From NCBI GenBank assembly GCA_945868805.1, contig CAMBMO010000002.1, positions 159,978 to 223,977 on the forward strand: a DNA stretch of 64,000 nt, written 5' to 3'. The DNA comes from Singulisphaera sp. GP187. GTDB lineage: Bacteria > Planctomycetota > Phycisphaerae > Phycisphaerales > SM1A02. A program made the position numbers and the translations under genes. Every line of letters begins with the position of its first letter. Position 1 is the first letter of the stretch. Shown here one piece after another: positions 10,567 through 20,496 of this stretch. The notes beneath the pieces are model-generated. The model saw only the letters and a program-made list of their open reading frames with translations. It ran no database searches and was not told the DNA's origin.

Positions 10567-11622
10567 TCATCCACCGAAGAGCGGCGGGATTCCATCGTCA
10601 TCTGTTTGGGATCCTTCGTCGCGGAATGGGACGCCGATGTGCTGCGCCCCCATTCGGGTGATGCGCCTTCCCTGCCGTGTTCGCGCAACGAACCCCGACT
10701 GAAGCAGAAACGGTTCGACGACATCTTCAAGCGTTCCGCCATCCTCGCCGATCGTTGCCGCAAGCGCGTCCACTCCGACTGGACCGCCTTCGTAGACCGT
10801 CGCGAGCGTGCGCAGGTAGCTCCGATCGAGTGCGTCGAGGCCGAGCGCATCGACAGATTCTAATTGCAATGCGGCATCGACGGTCGCCTCGGTCACTCTG
10901 CCGTCTCCACGCACAATCGCGAAGTCGTGCACGCGCCTAAGCAGTCGAAGCGCAACACGTGGCGTGCCACGACTGCGCGATGCGATCATCTCAAGCGCCG
11001 GAACTCCGACACGCCCGACATCCATGATGGTGCACGCGCGCGTCAAGATCGCCAGGAGATCATGCTGCGGATAGAAGCCCAAGTGATGGGTGATTCCGAA
11101 ACGGGTTCGCAACGCCTGCGTCAGCAATCCAGGGCGCGTCGTCGCGCCGATGAGCGTGAATGCCTTCAAGTTGATCGTGACGACTTTTGCGTGCATTCCC
11201 GAATCGACGGTGAAATCGATTCGATAGTCCTCCATCGCGGGATAGATGTACTCCTCAACCGCGGCGGGAAGGCGGTGGATCTCGTCGATGAAGAGCACAT
11301 CGCGATCTTGCATCCTTGTCAATGTCCCGACGAGATCTCCGGCCTTCGTCAGCGCGGGCCCACTCGTCACCGATGCGTGCGAACCCATCTCCGTTGCAAT
11401 CACATGCGCGAGCGTCGTCTTGCCGAGCCCTGGCGGTCCATGCAGGAGGACATGTTCCATCGGCTTGGTTCGCTGACGTGCGGCACGCAACGCGATATCA
11501 AGTCGTTCCTTCAATGCGCTTTGTCCGACGTACTCGGCGAGCGTGCGCGGACGAATCGATGGCGCGACGACTTCCTCGTCAGAAGGTTGCTCTGTCGCAG
11601 ATACGACTCGTTCTTTGGCCAT
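10567..11622 (-). CDS. ruvB: Holliday junction branch migration helicase RuvB
   Basis: RPRTLAEYVGQSALKERLDIALRAA..HVLLHGPPGLGKTTLAHVIA..DEIHRLPAAVEEYIYPAMEDY..IGATTRPGLL. Confidence 0.97.
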   Translation of the reverse strand: MAKERVVSATEQPSDEEVVAPSIRPRTLAEYVGQSALKERLDIALRAARQRTKPMEHVLLHGPPGLGKTTLAHVIATEMGSHASVTSGPALTKAGDLVGTLTRMQDRDVLFIDEIHRLPAAVEEYIYPAMEDYRIDFTVDSGMHAKVVTINLKAFTLIGATTRPGLLTQALRTRFGITHHLGFYPQHDLLAILTRACTIMDVGRVGVPALEMIASRSRGTPRVALRLLRRVHDFAIVRGDGRVTEATVDAALQLESVDALGLDALDRSYLRTLATVYEGGPVGVDALAATIGEDGGTLEDVVEPFLLQSGFVARTRQGRRITRMGAQHIGVPFRDEGSQTDDDGIPPLFGG

Positions 11623-11676
11623 CCGTGCCCTTGGAGTGAGTGAGTGAGTGAGTGACTTCGAGCGAAAGCGTGATTG

Positions 11677-12246
11677 TCAGAACTTCACGACGGGAACAGA
11701 CCGATCGGCCTCGTCTGCCTTGAAAAAATCGAATGCCTTGAACGCAAACATGCCACCAATGATGTTTGCTGGAAACTGGGCAAGGGTCGTGTTGAATGTC
11801 TGCGCAGAACCGTTGTAGCCACCGCGCGAATGGGAGATCCCATTTTCGAGATTCGACAGCTCGCCCTGAAGCTGAAGAAAGTTTTGATTTGCTTTGAGAT
11901 CAGGGTATGCCTCAGCGATCGCCATCAATCGACCGAGCGCTCCAGTGAGCTGACCCTCGGCGGCTGATCTTTCTCCGATGGTTCCCGCATTCATCGCAGA
12001 GGCGCGCGCTTTGATGACAGCTTCGAGCGTCCCCTTCTCGTGCGATGCATATCCCTGCACGGTGCTGACGAGATTTGGAACAAGATCGTGTCGACGTTTC
12101 AATTGCACATCGATTCCGCTGAGCGCACTCTCGGTCGCGACGCGAAGTCGCTGAAGTCCGTTGTAGACCCCCAACACATAGAAGGCGAGGATGATCGCGA
12201 CAACGATCACTCCAACGAGGCCGCCCACAATGATCATTGCACTCAT
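11677..12246 (-). CDS. LemA family protein
   Basis: YNGLQRLRVATESALSGIDVQLKRRHDLVPNLVSTVQGYASHEKGTLEAVIKARA. Confidence 0.92.
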   Translation of the reverse strand: MSAMIIVGGLVGVIVVAIILAFYVLGVYNGLQRLRVATESALSGIDVQLKRRHDLVPNLVSTVQGYASHEKGTLEAVIKARASAMNAGTIGERSAAEGQLTGALGRLMAIAEAYPDLKANQNFLQLQGELSNLENGISHSRGGYNGSAQTFNTTLAQFPANIIGGMFAFKAFDFFKADEADRSVPVVKF

Positions 12247-12285
12247 ATCGAATACTCCTTCGGCGCTTCGCGCCCAAACCTTCGA

Positions 12286-13032
12286 CTATTCCGGACACGC
12301 GCCGATCAGTGCTTGCTCGAATCGCGACCGATCTCGATAATCCTTCAAGACTTCGCTCGAACCCGCCACTGCAAGGCGCGCGGCGCGATCGCCGTGACCG
12401 ACTCCGACAAAACCGTATCCACCTGACCTTGCGGCTTCGAGATCCCAAACGCCATCACCCACATAGACGACTGGGATGTTAGAGGATTTGTGGTCCGTGC
12501 CATTCGCGCGCCGGACTGCCCAGCGAATGATGTCCACCCGCGCAAAGGCGTGGTCGGCGCATGCGAAGGGCATCCCCGCGAGAGGGATTCCAGCACGCTC
12601 AAGTTTGCACCTCGCGGATGGACCCCAACCTCCAGTGGCGATCGCGACCTGCCATCCCATCGATGGAAGTTGCTGCACGACTTCGCGCGCGCCGCCGACT
12701 TCGGACCAACCATTCGGATCCGTTCGACTTCGTTCGCCGATCAGTTCAATGAACCGCGCGCGAACGGCACGGAAGTCACGACCCGTTGGCGCGCGTCCGC
12801 AATGCGTCTGGATGATTTGACTCAGGATTCCGTTATCAGTGGAGTGTTCGTATGCGCCCCAGTCCGTCGAAATTCCCGTCACTCCAAGCACTTCTCCCAC
12901 CGCTTGTTCGTAACACGACTCGTCGACGGCATTCGTATGTGTCAGCGTTCCATCGATGTCGAATATGACTAATCCATGCCGATCTTGTGCGGACATGACT
13001 TGCAAGGATAGGGAATGGATGCCCATCCGCAA
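12286..13032 (-). CDS. HAD-superfamily hydrolase (phosphatase-like)
   Basis: VIFDIDGTLTHTNAVDESCY ... GDGVWDLEAARSGGYGFVGVG HAD motifs I and IV. Confidence 0.85.
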   Translation of the reverse strand: MRMGIHSLSLQVMSAQDRHGLVIFDIDGTLTHTNAVDESCYEQAVGEVLGVTGISTDWGAYEHSTDNGILSQIIQTHCGRAPTGRDFRAVRARFIELIGERSRTDPNGWSEVGGAREVVQQLPSMGWQVAIATGGWGPSARCKLERAGIPLAGMPFACADHAFARVDIIRWAVRRANGTDHKSSNIPVVYVGDGVWDLEAARSGGYGFVGVGHGDRAARLAVAGSSEVLKDYRDRSRFEQALIGACPE

Positions 13033-13049
13033 GAGCGAGCGCGAACCGA

Positions 13050-13802
13050 CTATTTGAGTGGCTGTGCAGGAGTTGGGGGCGTCGCCGGCGCAGTTGGCAC
13101 CGCAATGCCCGTGACTTCATCGGGCGACCATCGAGCAATCATCGTCCGCGCCATTTCGACCAGCGCATCGCGATTGTCAATTCGCACGACTCGCGAGGAC
13201 GATGCGATCGCTGCCTGAACTTGCTCGACCGGTATCGCTTCAATTCCGATCCTGTTCGCGAGAACTGCTTCGGACTTCAACACCGCGCCATCAACCGATT
13301 CGGGTAGTTGCGGCGTACCGAACCAGACGCGCAATCCATTGAGAGTGCGCGCGGGGGAACCTTGCTCTTGAACTGGAGATGGAATGAAGCAGACCCGGTG
13401 TCCGCTCGCCGAGCCATGATTGAACCACTCGACAGACTCAACCCAATCTTCGCCACTTGCGATCAGCAACGGCTCCGCGACTGCACGCGGGGCAAGCACC
13501 GCCACATCCGCGCGAATCACCAAGAGCCACCCCGACGCGATCTGTGGGTGCTCCTTTCGAAAATCGGTGGCGTAAGTCTCGCTGAGCGATACGGGCTGGA
13601 GCGAAACGACTCGTGGAACCGTCGCAATCGATGGAGTCGGCGCAAGTGCAGGCAGGGTCGCCGCGGAATTGCCCTGCGCCGATCCAGCATTCTGCTTAGA
13701 CGTATGCCCAGACGCGTGCCCAGACGAAGCATCGGCGATGACAATCGCCATCAAGCTCAAGCTCGCCATGCGCACCATCCGAGTTGTGATTCCTGCACTC
13801 AT
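13050..13802 (-). CDS. Hypothetical exported protein
   Basis: N-terminal hydrophobic segment, Ala/Pro-rich linker, no recognised domain. Confidence 0.5.
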   Translation of the reverse strand: MSAGITTRMVRMASLSLMAIVIADASSGHASGHTSKQNAGSAQGNSAATLPALAPTPSIATVPRVVSLQPVSLSETYATDFRKEHPQIASGWLLVIRADVAVLAPRAVAEPLLIASGEDWVESVEWFNHGSASGHRVCFIPSPVQEQGSPARTLNGLRVWFGTPQLPESVDGAVLKSEAVLANRIGIEAIPVEQVQAAIASSSRVVRIDNRDALVEMARTMIARWSPDEVTGIAVPTAPATPPTPAQPLK

Positions 13803-13808
13803 CGTTCG

Positions 13809-14735
13809 CTACTCCTTTGTGAATTGAAGGTCATCCATTATAAACCGACCGAGTGACGATCCAAAGGACCCTCCAACCTCGATTCGCACACTGGAAATCA
13901 TCGACAACTTGAGACCAGTTCCGCCACCTTGAAAATCTCGCAATCGAAGCCGAATCGTTCTAAAATCGTTTTGCCAACCTAACCCCGAACCATCGCCGAT
14001 GCGTTGATATGGTTGATTGACGGCTTCCCCTTGTGCTGACGAGGACACACGCGCCTCGATCCCGAGGGCATCCCGCAAGATGATCGAAAAATTGGCTCCT
14101 CCGTTGAGCGCAACCGTATTGGGATGTCGTGTGCCTTGGGCAACCCGGAGTTCGACGAAGTCCATCGCCGACATGTCGGTCATCGATGCGGGCACCGTCC
14201 ATTCCATGCGCTGATTCGAATTCCAATCCCACGCGACCATCTTTTGGCTATCGGTCGAGAGTGCGCGAACTGATCCATTGTGGGGATTCGTCGCGAGCCA
14301 CGTGTATGTCGCGTCAGTATCTTTCGCGGCCGCCTCTGAAATGTTGGTCACAGTCGATACCACCGTGCCACCAGAACTCGAGAGAGAGGTCGAACTCTGG
14401 GTCTGAAAACTGTCGATCACTTTAACACTTGCCGAGGCGGGTACGACCATTTCCTTCACCAGAATCGTGGAGTCCGCGACGACCGGCGGTCGCAAAGTCG
14501 AACCTGGACGCCACATGAATTCTTTCATCGGAGTTTCCGTCTCGATGTGAAACTTGAGCCCCGCGAGGATGAATGCCTTCGCCACCGCCTGCGCTCCTTC
14601 GTTCCCAATGGCGGACTCCGCTGGACCCGTGAAGTCAGACCAACCACAGCAAGTGAAGTCATTGTGGTCCGCGCCATGAATGTAGACCGTGTTGCGAAAT
14701 CCGACGGATCGTTCCGCGATGGCACTAGATGCGCT
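13809..14735 (-). pseudogene. 5'-truncated alpha/beta-hydrolase (esterase/chlorophyllase-like) with C-terminal beta-rich domain
   Basis: ORF track gives GTG start at 14585, but the frame stays open upstream and reads ...ERSVGFRNTVYIHGADHNDFTCCGWSDFTGPAESAIGNEGAQAVAKAFILAGLKFHIE, i.e. hydrolase-like sequence continues without a start codon up to the 3' end of the upstream gene. Confidence 0.6.
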
Positions 14736-15445
14736 CAGTTCCAGCTCACGCCTCTTGGCGTTTCTCGTCCGAGTTGCTCTTCCGCTTTCGCAATGAAACG
14801 GTCGGTCCGATGCAAATCGGTCCAGATGAGCTTGGCACGTTCGAGCGCATCGCTCTCGGAGAGAATTTGATATCGCAGTTCATCGTCCTTGACGAGCGCG
14901 AATGCGACAAGCTCCATCGCGCCGTGATGGGAAAGTTCCTTGCGCTCGATCCACTCGAGAACAGCTCTGGCACTTTGCATTCGCTGAAAACGCAATCCGG
15001 AGAGCAGTGATTTCACTTCGTCGCGAACGCGCTTCAATCCTGGAACGACCAGCGTCGGATCTTCGATCGGTCGAACAATCGCCTCGCGGTATAAGCGTGG
15101 TCCTGACGGTTCGTCGAGTCGCTCAATCGCCGCACGGCAGAGTCCCTGGAGCACGATGTCATACCGACCATCACCGTGGGCACGGTGCTGAACGATGTGA
15201 GCCACACAGACAACCTTGCGAAGCGGAGGGTTGCGTTGCGAGCCCTTCGCGATGGGACTGATCGATGCAAGCGCGAGCGGCTTCGTTCCCGTCGAAGCGG
15301 ACCCACGAAGCGCATGCTGGATCATCTGCCGATAACGCGGTTCGAAAATCTGGAGCGGAAGTGCTGTGTGCGGCAAGAGCACGACTCCCGGCAATGGAAA
15401 AATCGCGACTGGTTCTGCGAAATTGATTGAGATCATTTCCGGCAT
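14735..15445 (-). CDS. LON substrate-binding domain protein (Lon N-terminal-domain-like)
   Basis: VAIFPLPGVVLLPHTALPLQIFEPRYRQMIQHAL ... VGCVAHIVQ-like pattern; start at MPEMISINF. Confidence 0.88.
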   Translation of the reverse strand: MPEMISINFAEPVAIFPLPGVVLLPHTALPLQIFEPRYRQMIQHALRGSASTGTKPLALASISPIAKGSQRNPPLRKVVCVAHIVQHRAHGDGRYDIVLQGLCRAAIERLDEPSGPRLYREAIVRPIEDPTLVVPGLKRVRDEVKSLLSGLRFQRMQSARAVLEWIERKELSHHGAMELVAFALVKDDELRYQILSESDALERAKLIWTDLHRTDRFIAKAEEQLGRETPRGVSWN

Positions 15446-15578
15446 CGCACCCAATGGTATTCCACAGTACTTTAGAAAGTCAGAAGATTCAGACGAGTTC
15501 GGGCAATTCATCGCCCCAAACCCGACTCTCCCGCCCGCAGCTTCCAACGCACCTCCCGCTCGCGGATAACCTCAAAGC

Positions 15579-16496
15579 ATGCCTGAGCAGATGACTGCCG
15601 TGACACATGATCTGCGCTGCGTGAAGTGCGGATTTGTCCTGCGCGGACTCCCAGTGACTGGGTACTGCCCAGACTGCAACACAATCGTGATGCATACGCT
15701 CGTCGAGACGATCGATATTCCATCGCAAGCCCTCGCACGCCCGATTCACGCCCGTCGCGTGGCACGGGCGATGCTCGCTGTCGCCGTCGGCATCCTCCTC
15801 TGGACCGTCGGGACGACCGCTCCGATGATCTCCCGCGGAATTCTCGTCGCCTTCGGATCGTCAGTTCCGGGCGAAGGTGCATTCGCCGATCGGCTGGGAG
15901 TGATCGTTGGATTCTTGGGGGTCCTGATGATGACGATCGGTTCGTTGCAATTGACTCGCCGCGACGACAAGATCCTGCGATCAGAAACCGGAAGAGCGGA
16001 TCGCTGGCTTTTGACCGGGGTCGGCATCTGGATCGTCGCAGCTGGCGCATCGGTCGCCGACATCGCCTTCGGCTTTCGCGCGATCACGCGACTCTCCGCT
16101 GACGGACCCTGGTTTGCATGTCTGGCGGTCGAACTCATCGGAGCGACGATCGCATCAGTGGGACTGCGAAAGTTCACGACCGTCCTCGGCAGAAGGTGCA
16201 GACGGTTTCGGCACGCGGGGAACGCGCGGCAATCGATCGAGACGATGGTGGTCGCGGGGGCGATCGCATTGGTCGCCGCGTTGGGGGGCGAGATCCTGCC
16301 TCGGTTGGACTATCCAGATGCCGCATTCGTGGCGCGGATCGTGTCCTTCATTACGGGTGGCCTCCTCCTCATGGGAGCGATTTATCTGGTGATCAACTTT
16401 GGATGGATCCACCGGATTCTTTCCAATCCTCCACCTCAACTCGAAGATGTCGTGCGGGTCGTCCTCCCGCTCGGCGAGCGCGATTGCGCAAACTGA
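15579..16496 (+). CDS. Hypothetical multi-TM protein with N-terminal zinc-ribbon-like CxxC..CxxC
   Basis: CVKCGFVLRGLPVTGYCPDCN followed by several hydrophobic segments. Confidence 0.65.
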   Translation: MPEQMTAVTHDLRCVKCGFVLRGLPVTGYCPDCNTIVMHTLVETIDIPSQALARPIHARRVARAMLAVAVGILLWTVGTTAPMISRGILVAFGSSVPGEGAFADRLGVIVGFLGVLMMTIGSLQLTRRDDKILRSETGRADRWLLTGVGIWIVAAGASVADIAFGFRAITRLSADGPWFACLAVELIGATIASVGLRKFTTVLGRRCRRFRHAGNARQSIETMVVAGAIALVAALGGEILPRLDYPDAAFVARIVSFITGGLLLMGAIYLVINFGWIHRILSNPPPQLEDVVRVVLPLGERDCAN

Positions 16497-16686
16497 GTCA
16501 TTGAAGTTCGTCCCCTGCCTCTTTGGCATACCCCGGATTGGGATGGCGATTCTCGAGCCCCACGCGCTATTCGAGCCACTCTGAGAACATTCGAGAGACG
16601 TCTTCGACTGGCATGCAATTTGCTCTGCTGTCCACTTCGTTTCGTCTACAAGGCATAGATCCCGAACCACTCAGCTGGAGAACACC

Positions 16687-18399
16687 ATGGCAGTCAAGGA
16701 CCTCACATTTGATACTCAAGCCCGCAAGCAACTCCTCGCAGGCGTCGAGAAACTCGCATCGGCAGTCAAGAGCACACTTGGCCCGCGGGGTCGCAACGCA
16801 GTGCTCGACAAGAGTTGGGGCGGACCATCGGTGACCAAGGACGGCGTGACCGTCGCGGAAGAGATCGAACTCCGAAACAAAATCGAAAATATGGGCGCGA
16901 AGCTCGTGAAGGAAGCCGCATCCAAGACTTCTGACGATGCTGGCGACGGAACGACAACAGCGACTGTGCTCGCCGAGGCGCTCTTCCGCAGCGGATTGAA
17001 GTTCATCGCGGCCGGAGCGGACGCGAATGCGCTCGTGCGCGGAATGCGCAAGGCAGTGATGCATGTCACCGAGACAATCTCCGCGATGGCAAAGCCCGTC
17101 GCCAATGTGAACGGCGGAATTGAAAATGTAGCGACGATCAGCGCGAACAACGACACCGAAGTCGGAGCGATCATGGCCGACGCGTTTGAAAAAGTTGGCA
17201 AGGACGGCGTCATCACCGTTGAAGAAGGAAAGGGACGCGACACGATCGTCGACGTTGTCGAAGGCATGCGATTCGACCGCGGATACCTCAGCGCCAACTT
17301 TGTGACGGATACCGAAAAGATGGAAGTCGTCTTCGAGAAGGCACTCATCCTGATCCACGAAGACAAGATCGACTCGGTCACGAAGCTTGTGCCATTCCTC
17401 GAGAAAGTCATGGAGTCAAAGCGGCCACTTCTTATCGTCGCAGAAGACATCACTGGAGAAGCGCTCACAACGCTCGTCATCAACAAGATGCGAGGCGTTC
17501 TCAATGTCTGCGCAGTGAAGGCTCCCGGGTACGGAGATCGTCGCAAGGCGATGCTCGAAGACCTTGCGATTCTCACGGGGGCGACCGCGATTATGAAGGA
17601 TCTCGGCATCGAGCTCGACAAGGTCGAACTCAAGCAACTTGGACAGGTGAAGAAGATCACCGTTGACAGCGACAACACGACAATTGCAGAAGGCGCTGGA
17701 AGCACCAAGAGCATTCAGGGTCGTTGCGCACAGATTCGCAGCGAGATCGAGCGAACTGATTCCGATTACGACCGCGAGAAGCTTCAAGAACGCTTGGCAA
17801 AGCTTGCTGGCGGAATCGCGCAGATCAAGGTCGGCGCAAGCAGCGAAACTGAACTCAAGGAGAAGAAGAGTCGCGTCGAAGACGCGCTCCACGCGACACG
17901 AGCAGCAGTTGCAGAGGGTGTCGTCGCTGGCGGAGGCTTGTCCTACATCCGCGCGATCCCCGGACTGAAAAAGGTCCGAGCCGAATGCATCGGAGACGAG
18001 TGCTTTGGAGTCGACACCGTTGCCGAAGCACTGGTTGTTCCACTGCGAACCATCGCTGACAATGCCGGCGAGCGCGGGACAGTCGTCGTATCAAAGGTCT
18101 CCGAGATGAAGGGCTCCGAGGGCTTCAACGCGCTCACTCGCACCTACGGCGATCTTTTCAAGCAAGGCGTCATCACTCCAGCCAAGGTCGATCGAAGTGC
18201 GCTGCAGAACGCAGCAAGCGTCGCTGGACTTTTGCTCGTGACCGATTCGACCATCACCGAAGCTCCGAAGGCAAAGGATGACGCCAAGGGTGGCCATGGA
18301 CATGGTCATGACCATGGTGGCGGCATGGGTGGCATGGGTGGCATGGGTGGCATGGGCGGCATGGGTGGCATGGGTGGCATGGGTGGCATGGATTTCTGA
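16687..18399 (+). CDS. groEL: 60 kDa chaperonin GroEL (copy 1, His/GGM-rich tail)
   Basis: [63 protein letters not shown]-terminus [15 protein letters not shown]...GGMDF. Confidence 0.97.
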   Translation: MAVKDLTFDTQARKQLLAGVEKLASAVKSTLGPRGRNAVLDKSWGGPSVTKDGVTVAEEIELRNKIENMGAKLVKEAASKTSDDAGDGTTTATVLAEALFRSGLKFIAAGADANALVRGMRKAVMHVTETISAMAKPVANVNGGIENVATISANNDTEVGAIMADAFEKVGKDGVITVEEGKGRDTIVDVVEGMRFDRGYLSANFVTDTEKMEVVFEKALILIHEDKIDSVTKLVPFLEKVMESKRPLLIVAEDITGEALTTLVINKMRGVLNVCAVKAPGYGDRRKAMLEDLAILTGATAIMKDLGIELDKVELKQLGQVKKITVDSDNTTIAEGAGSTKSIQGRCAQIRSEIERTDSDYDREKLQERLAKLAGGIAQIKVGASSETELKEKKSRVEDALHATRAAVAEGVVAGGGLSYIRAIPGLKKVRAECIGDECFGVDTVAEALVVPLRTIADNAGERGTVVVSKVSEMKGSEGFNALTRTYGDLFKQGVITPAKVDRSALQNAASVAGLLLVTDSTITEAPKAKDDAKGGHGHGHDHGGGMGGMGGMGGMGGMGGMGGMGGMDF

Positions 18400-18438
18400 T
18401 CGATCAACAACAACACTTTTCACACTGGAGATTTACAA

Positions 18439-18741
18439 ATGAGTCAAATGAACACAGTTCGACCTCTCGAAGACCGCATCGTTGTCAAACCACTCGACGC
18501 AGAGACGAAAACCGCGTCGGGCATCTTTCTTCCCGAATCTGCGAAAGAGAAACCAATGCAGGGGAAGGTTATTTCCGTCGGTCCAGGCAAGCTGATGGAA
18601 AACGGCACTCGCCTCGCACCAACAGTCCGCAAGGGCGACACCGTCGTTTACGGCAAGTACTCCGGCACTGAAATCGAGATCAAGAGCGTGACTCACCTCA
18701 TCATTCGCGAGAGCGAATTGCTCGGCATCATCGACGGCTGA
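18439..18741 (+). CDS. groES: 10 kDa chaperonin GroES
   Basis: RPLEDRIVVKPLDAETKTASGIFLPESAKEKPMQGKVISVGPG...VRKGDTVVYGKYSGTEI. Confidence 0.97.
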   Translation: MSQMNTVRPLEDRIVVKPLDAETKTASGIFLPESAKEKPMQGKVISVGPGKLMENGTRLAPTVRKGDTVVYGKYSGTEIEIKSVTHLIIRESELLGIIDG

Positions 18742-18773
18742 TCGCACCCTCTCACAGAGACAGGAAAACACAT

Positions 18774-20387
18774 ATGTCCAGTAAGCAAATGAAATTCTCG
18801 ACCGCAGCTCACGCAGAACTCAAGCGTGGCGTCGATCAAATCGCCAGAGCGGTTGCCGTCACGATGGGCCCTGCGGGGCGCAACGTCATCGTTTCCAAGT
18901 CATTTGGAAACCCGTCCGTCACCAAGGACGGCGTGAGCGTCGCCAAGGAAGTCGAACTCTCGGAACCCTTCCAGAACATGGGCGCGAAACTCGTGCACCA
19001 AGTCGCGAAGAAGACCGCTGATGTTGCCGGCGACGGCACGACTGCCGCCACCGTCCTCGCGGCCGCCATCTTCAATGGCGGACTGAAGTTTGTCGCCACC
19101 GGAGCGAACGCGGTCGCGATTCAACGCGGCATCAACGCCGCCGCGAAAGCTGCCGGCGATCACATCGGTTCGTCGGCAACGAAGTGCAAGGGCAAGGACG
19201 ATCTGACGAAGGTCGCCACAGTGAGCGCGAATCACGACAGCGAGATCGGCGAGCTGATCGCAGAGGCCATCCACAAGGTGGGCGCGAATGGAGTCGTCGA
19301 AATCGAAGAAGGCAAGACCGCCGACACGACCCTCGACTATGTCGAAGGAATGTGCTTCGACAAGGGCTACCTCTCGCCGTATTTCATGACGGACCCAAAG
19401 AAGGCCGAATGCATTCTTGAGAATGCCCTCGTCCTGATCTACGAGAAGAAGATCTCGAATCTCGTTGACTTCCTTCCGTTGCTCAACAAGGTCGCGACCG
19501 CATCGAAGCCACTCCTCGTCATCGCAGAAGAAGTCGAGAACGAGGCTCTGGCGGCGCTTGTCGTCAATCGCCTGCGTGGCGTACTGCAGATCTGTGCGGT
19601 GAAGGCTCCAGGTTTCGGCGATCGTCGCAAAGCGATGCTTGGCGATATCGCAACTCTCACTGGTGGCGTCTTCTTCGCAGAAGACATCGGTCGCAATCTC
19701 GCCGATGTCGAACTTTCTGAACTCGGGAGCGCTCGTCGCGTCGTGATCACCAAAGACGAGTGCACGATCATCGAGGGATCTGGCAAGAAGGCTGCGATCG
19801 CAGACCGTGTCGCACAGATTCGAGCCCAGCATGACAAGTCGACTTCCGACTACGACCGCGAGAAGTTCAACGAACGACTCGCCAAGTTGACTGGTGGCGT
19901 GGCGATCGTCCATGTCGGTGCTGCGACCGAAATCGCTATGAAAGAGAAGAAGGATCGCGTCGACGATGCTCTGCACGCGACACGCGCCGCGGCGAAGGAG
20001 GGATATGTCGCTGGAGGCGGCGTCGCATACTTGCGCGCCATCCCCGCAATCATGACCGCTCGCAAGTCAGCCGAAGGAGACGAAGTCTTCGGATACGACA
20101 TCGTGGCCGAAGCACTCCGCCGTCCAACCTGGCAGATTGCCACCAACTTTGGCATCGATGGCGATGTCGTGGTCGAGAAGGTTCTCGAAGGCAAGGGCGC
20201 GTTCGGATTTAATGCCTCGACCGGCGTGTACGAAGATCTGACGAAGGCTGGGATCATCGATCCAGCGCTCGTCGCCAAGACCGCCATTGAGAACGCTGCG
20301 AGCATCGCGGGTCTTATGTTGACCACTGATGTCCTCGTCACCGAACTCAAGGACGACACGGCTCCAACCGAAGGGGCGATTTCCTGA
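18774..20387 (+). CDS. groEL: 60 kDa chaperonin GroEL (copy 2, no GGM tail)
   Basis: [64 protein letters not shown]; tail LKDDTAPTEGAIS. Confidence 0.96.
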   Translation: MSSKQMKFSTAAHAELKRGVDQIARAVAVTMGPAGRNVIVSKSFGNPSVTKDGVSVAKEVELSEPFQNMGAKLVHQVAKKTADVAGDGTTAATVLAAAIFNGGLKFVATGANAVAIQRGINAAAKAAGDHIGSSATKCKGKDDLTKVATVSANHDSEIGELIAEAIHKVGANGVVEIEEGKTADTTLDYVEGMCFDKGYLSPYFMTDPKKAECILENALVLIYEKKISNLVDFLPLLNKVATASKPLLVIAEEVENEALAALVVNRLRGVLQICAVKAPGFGDRRKAMLGDIATLTGGVFFAEDIGRNLADVELSELGSARRVVITKDECTIIEGSGKKAAIADRVAQIRAQHDKSTSDYDREKFNERLAKLTGGVAIVHVGAATEIAMKEKKDRVDDALHATRAAAKEGYVAGGGVAYLRAIPAIMTARKSAEGDEVFGYDIVAEALRRPTWQIATNFGIDGDVVVEKVLEGKGAFGFNASTGVYEDLTKAGIIDPALVAKTAIENAASIAGLMLTTDVLVTELKDDTAPTEGAIS

Positions 20388-20405
20388 TTCATTCGCACGG
20401 ACAAT

Positions 20406-20449
20406 GGAGGATCGAAGCGCCTTCGAAGCTCTTCGGTCCTCCGTTTTTT
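20406..20449 (+). terminator. Rho-independent terminator between groEL2 and dnaJ
   Basis: GGAGGATCGAAG ... CTTCGGTCCTCC inverted repeat (one G:U) followed by GTTTTTT. Confidence 0.8.
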
Positions 20450-20496
20450 CTGGCTGCCGTGGCACGCGAGTTTCATCCGAGATTTCACTAGGATTC

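Noticed and set aside
16500-16686. CIRCE/HrcA operator upstream of groEL1
   Set aside because: No TTAGCACTC-N9-GAGTGCTAA-like inverted repeat found; only short ATTCGAG repeats.
16716-17714. 332-aa minus-strand ORF opposite groEL1
   Set aside because: Ser/Ala-rich antisense frame of a highly expressed gene with biased codons; no independent support.
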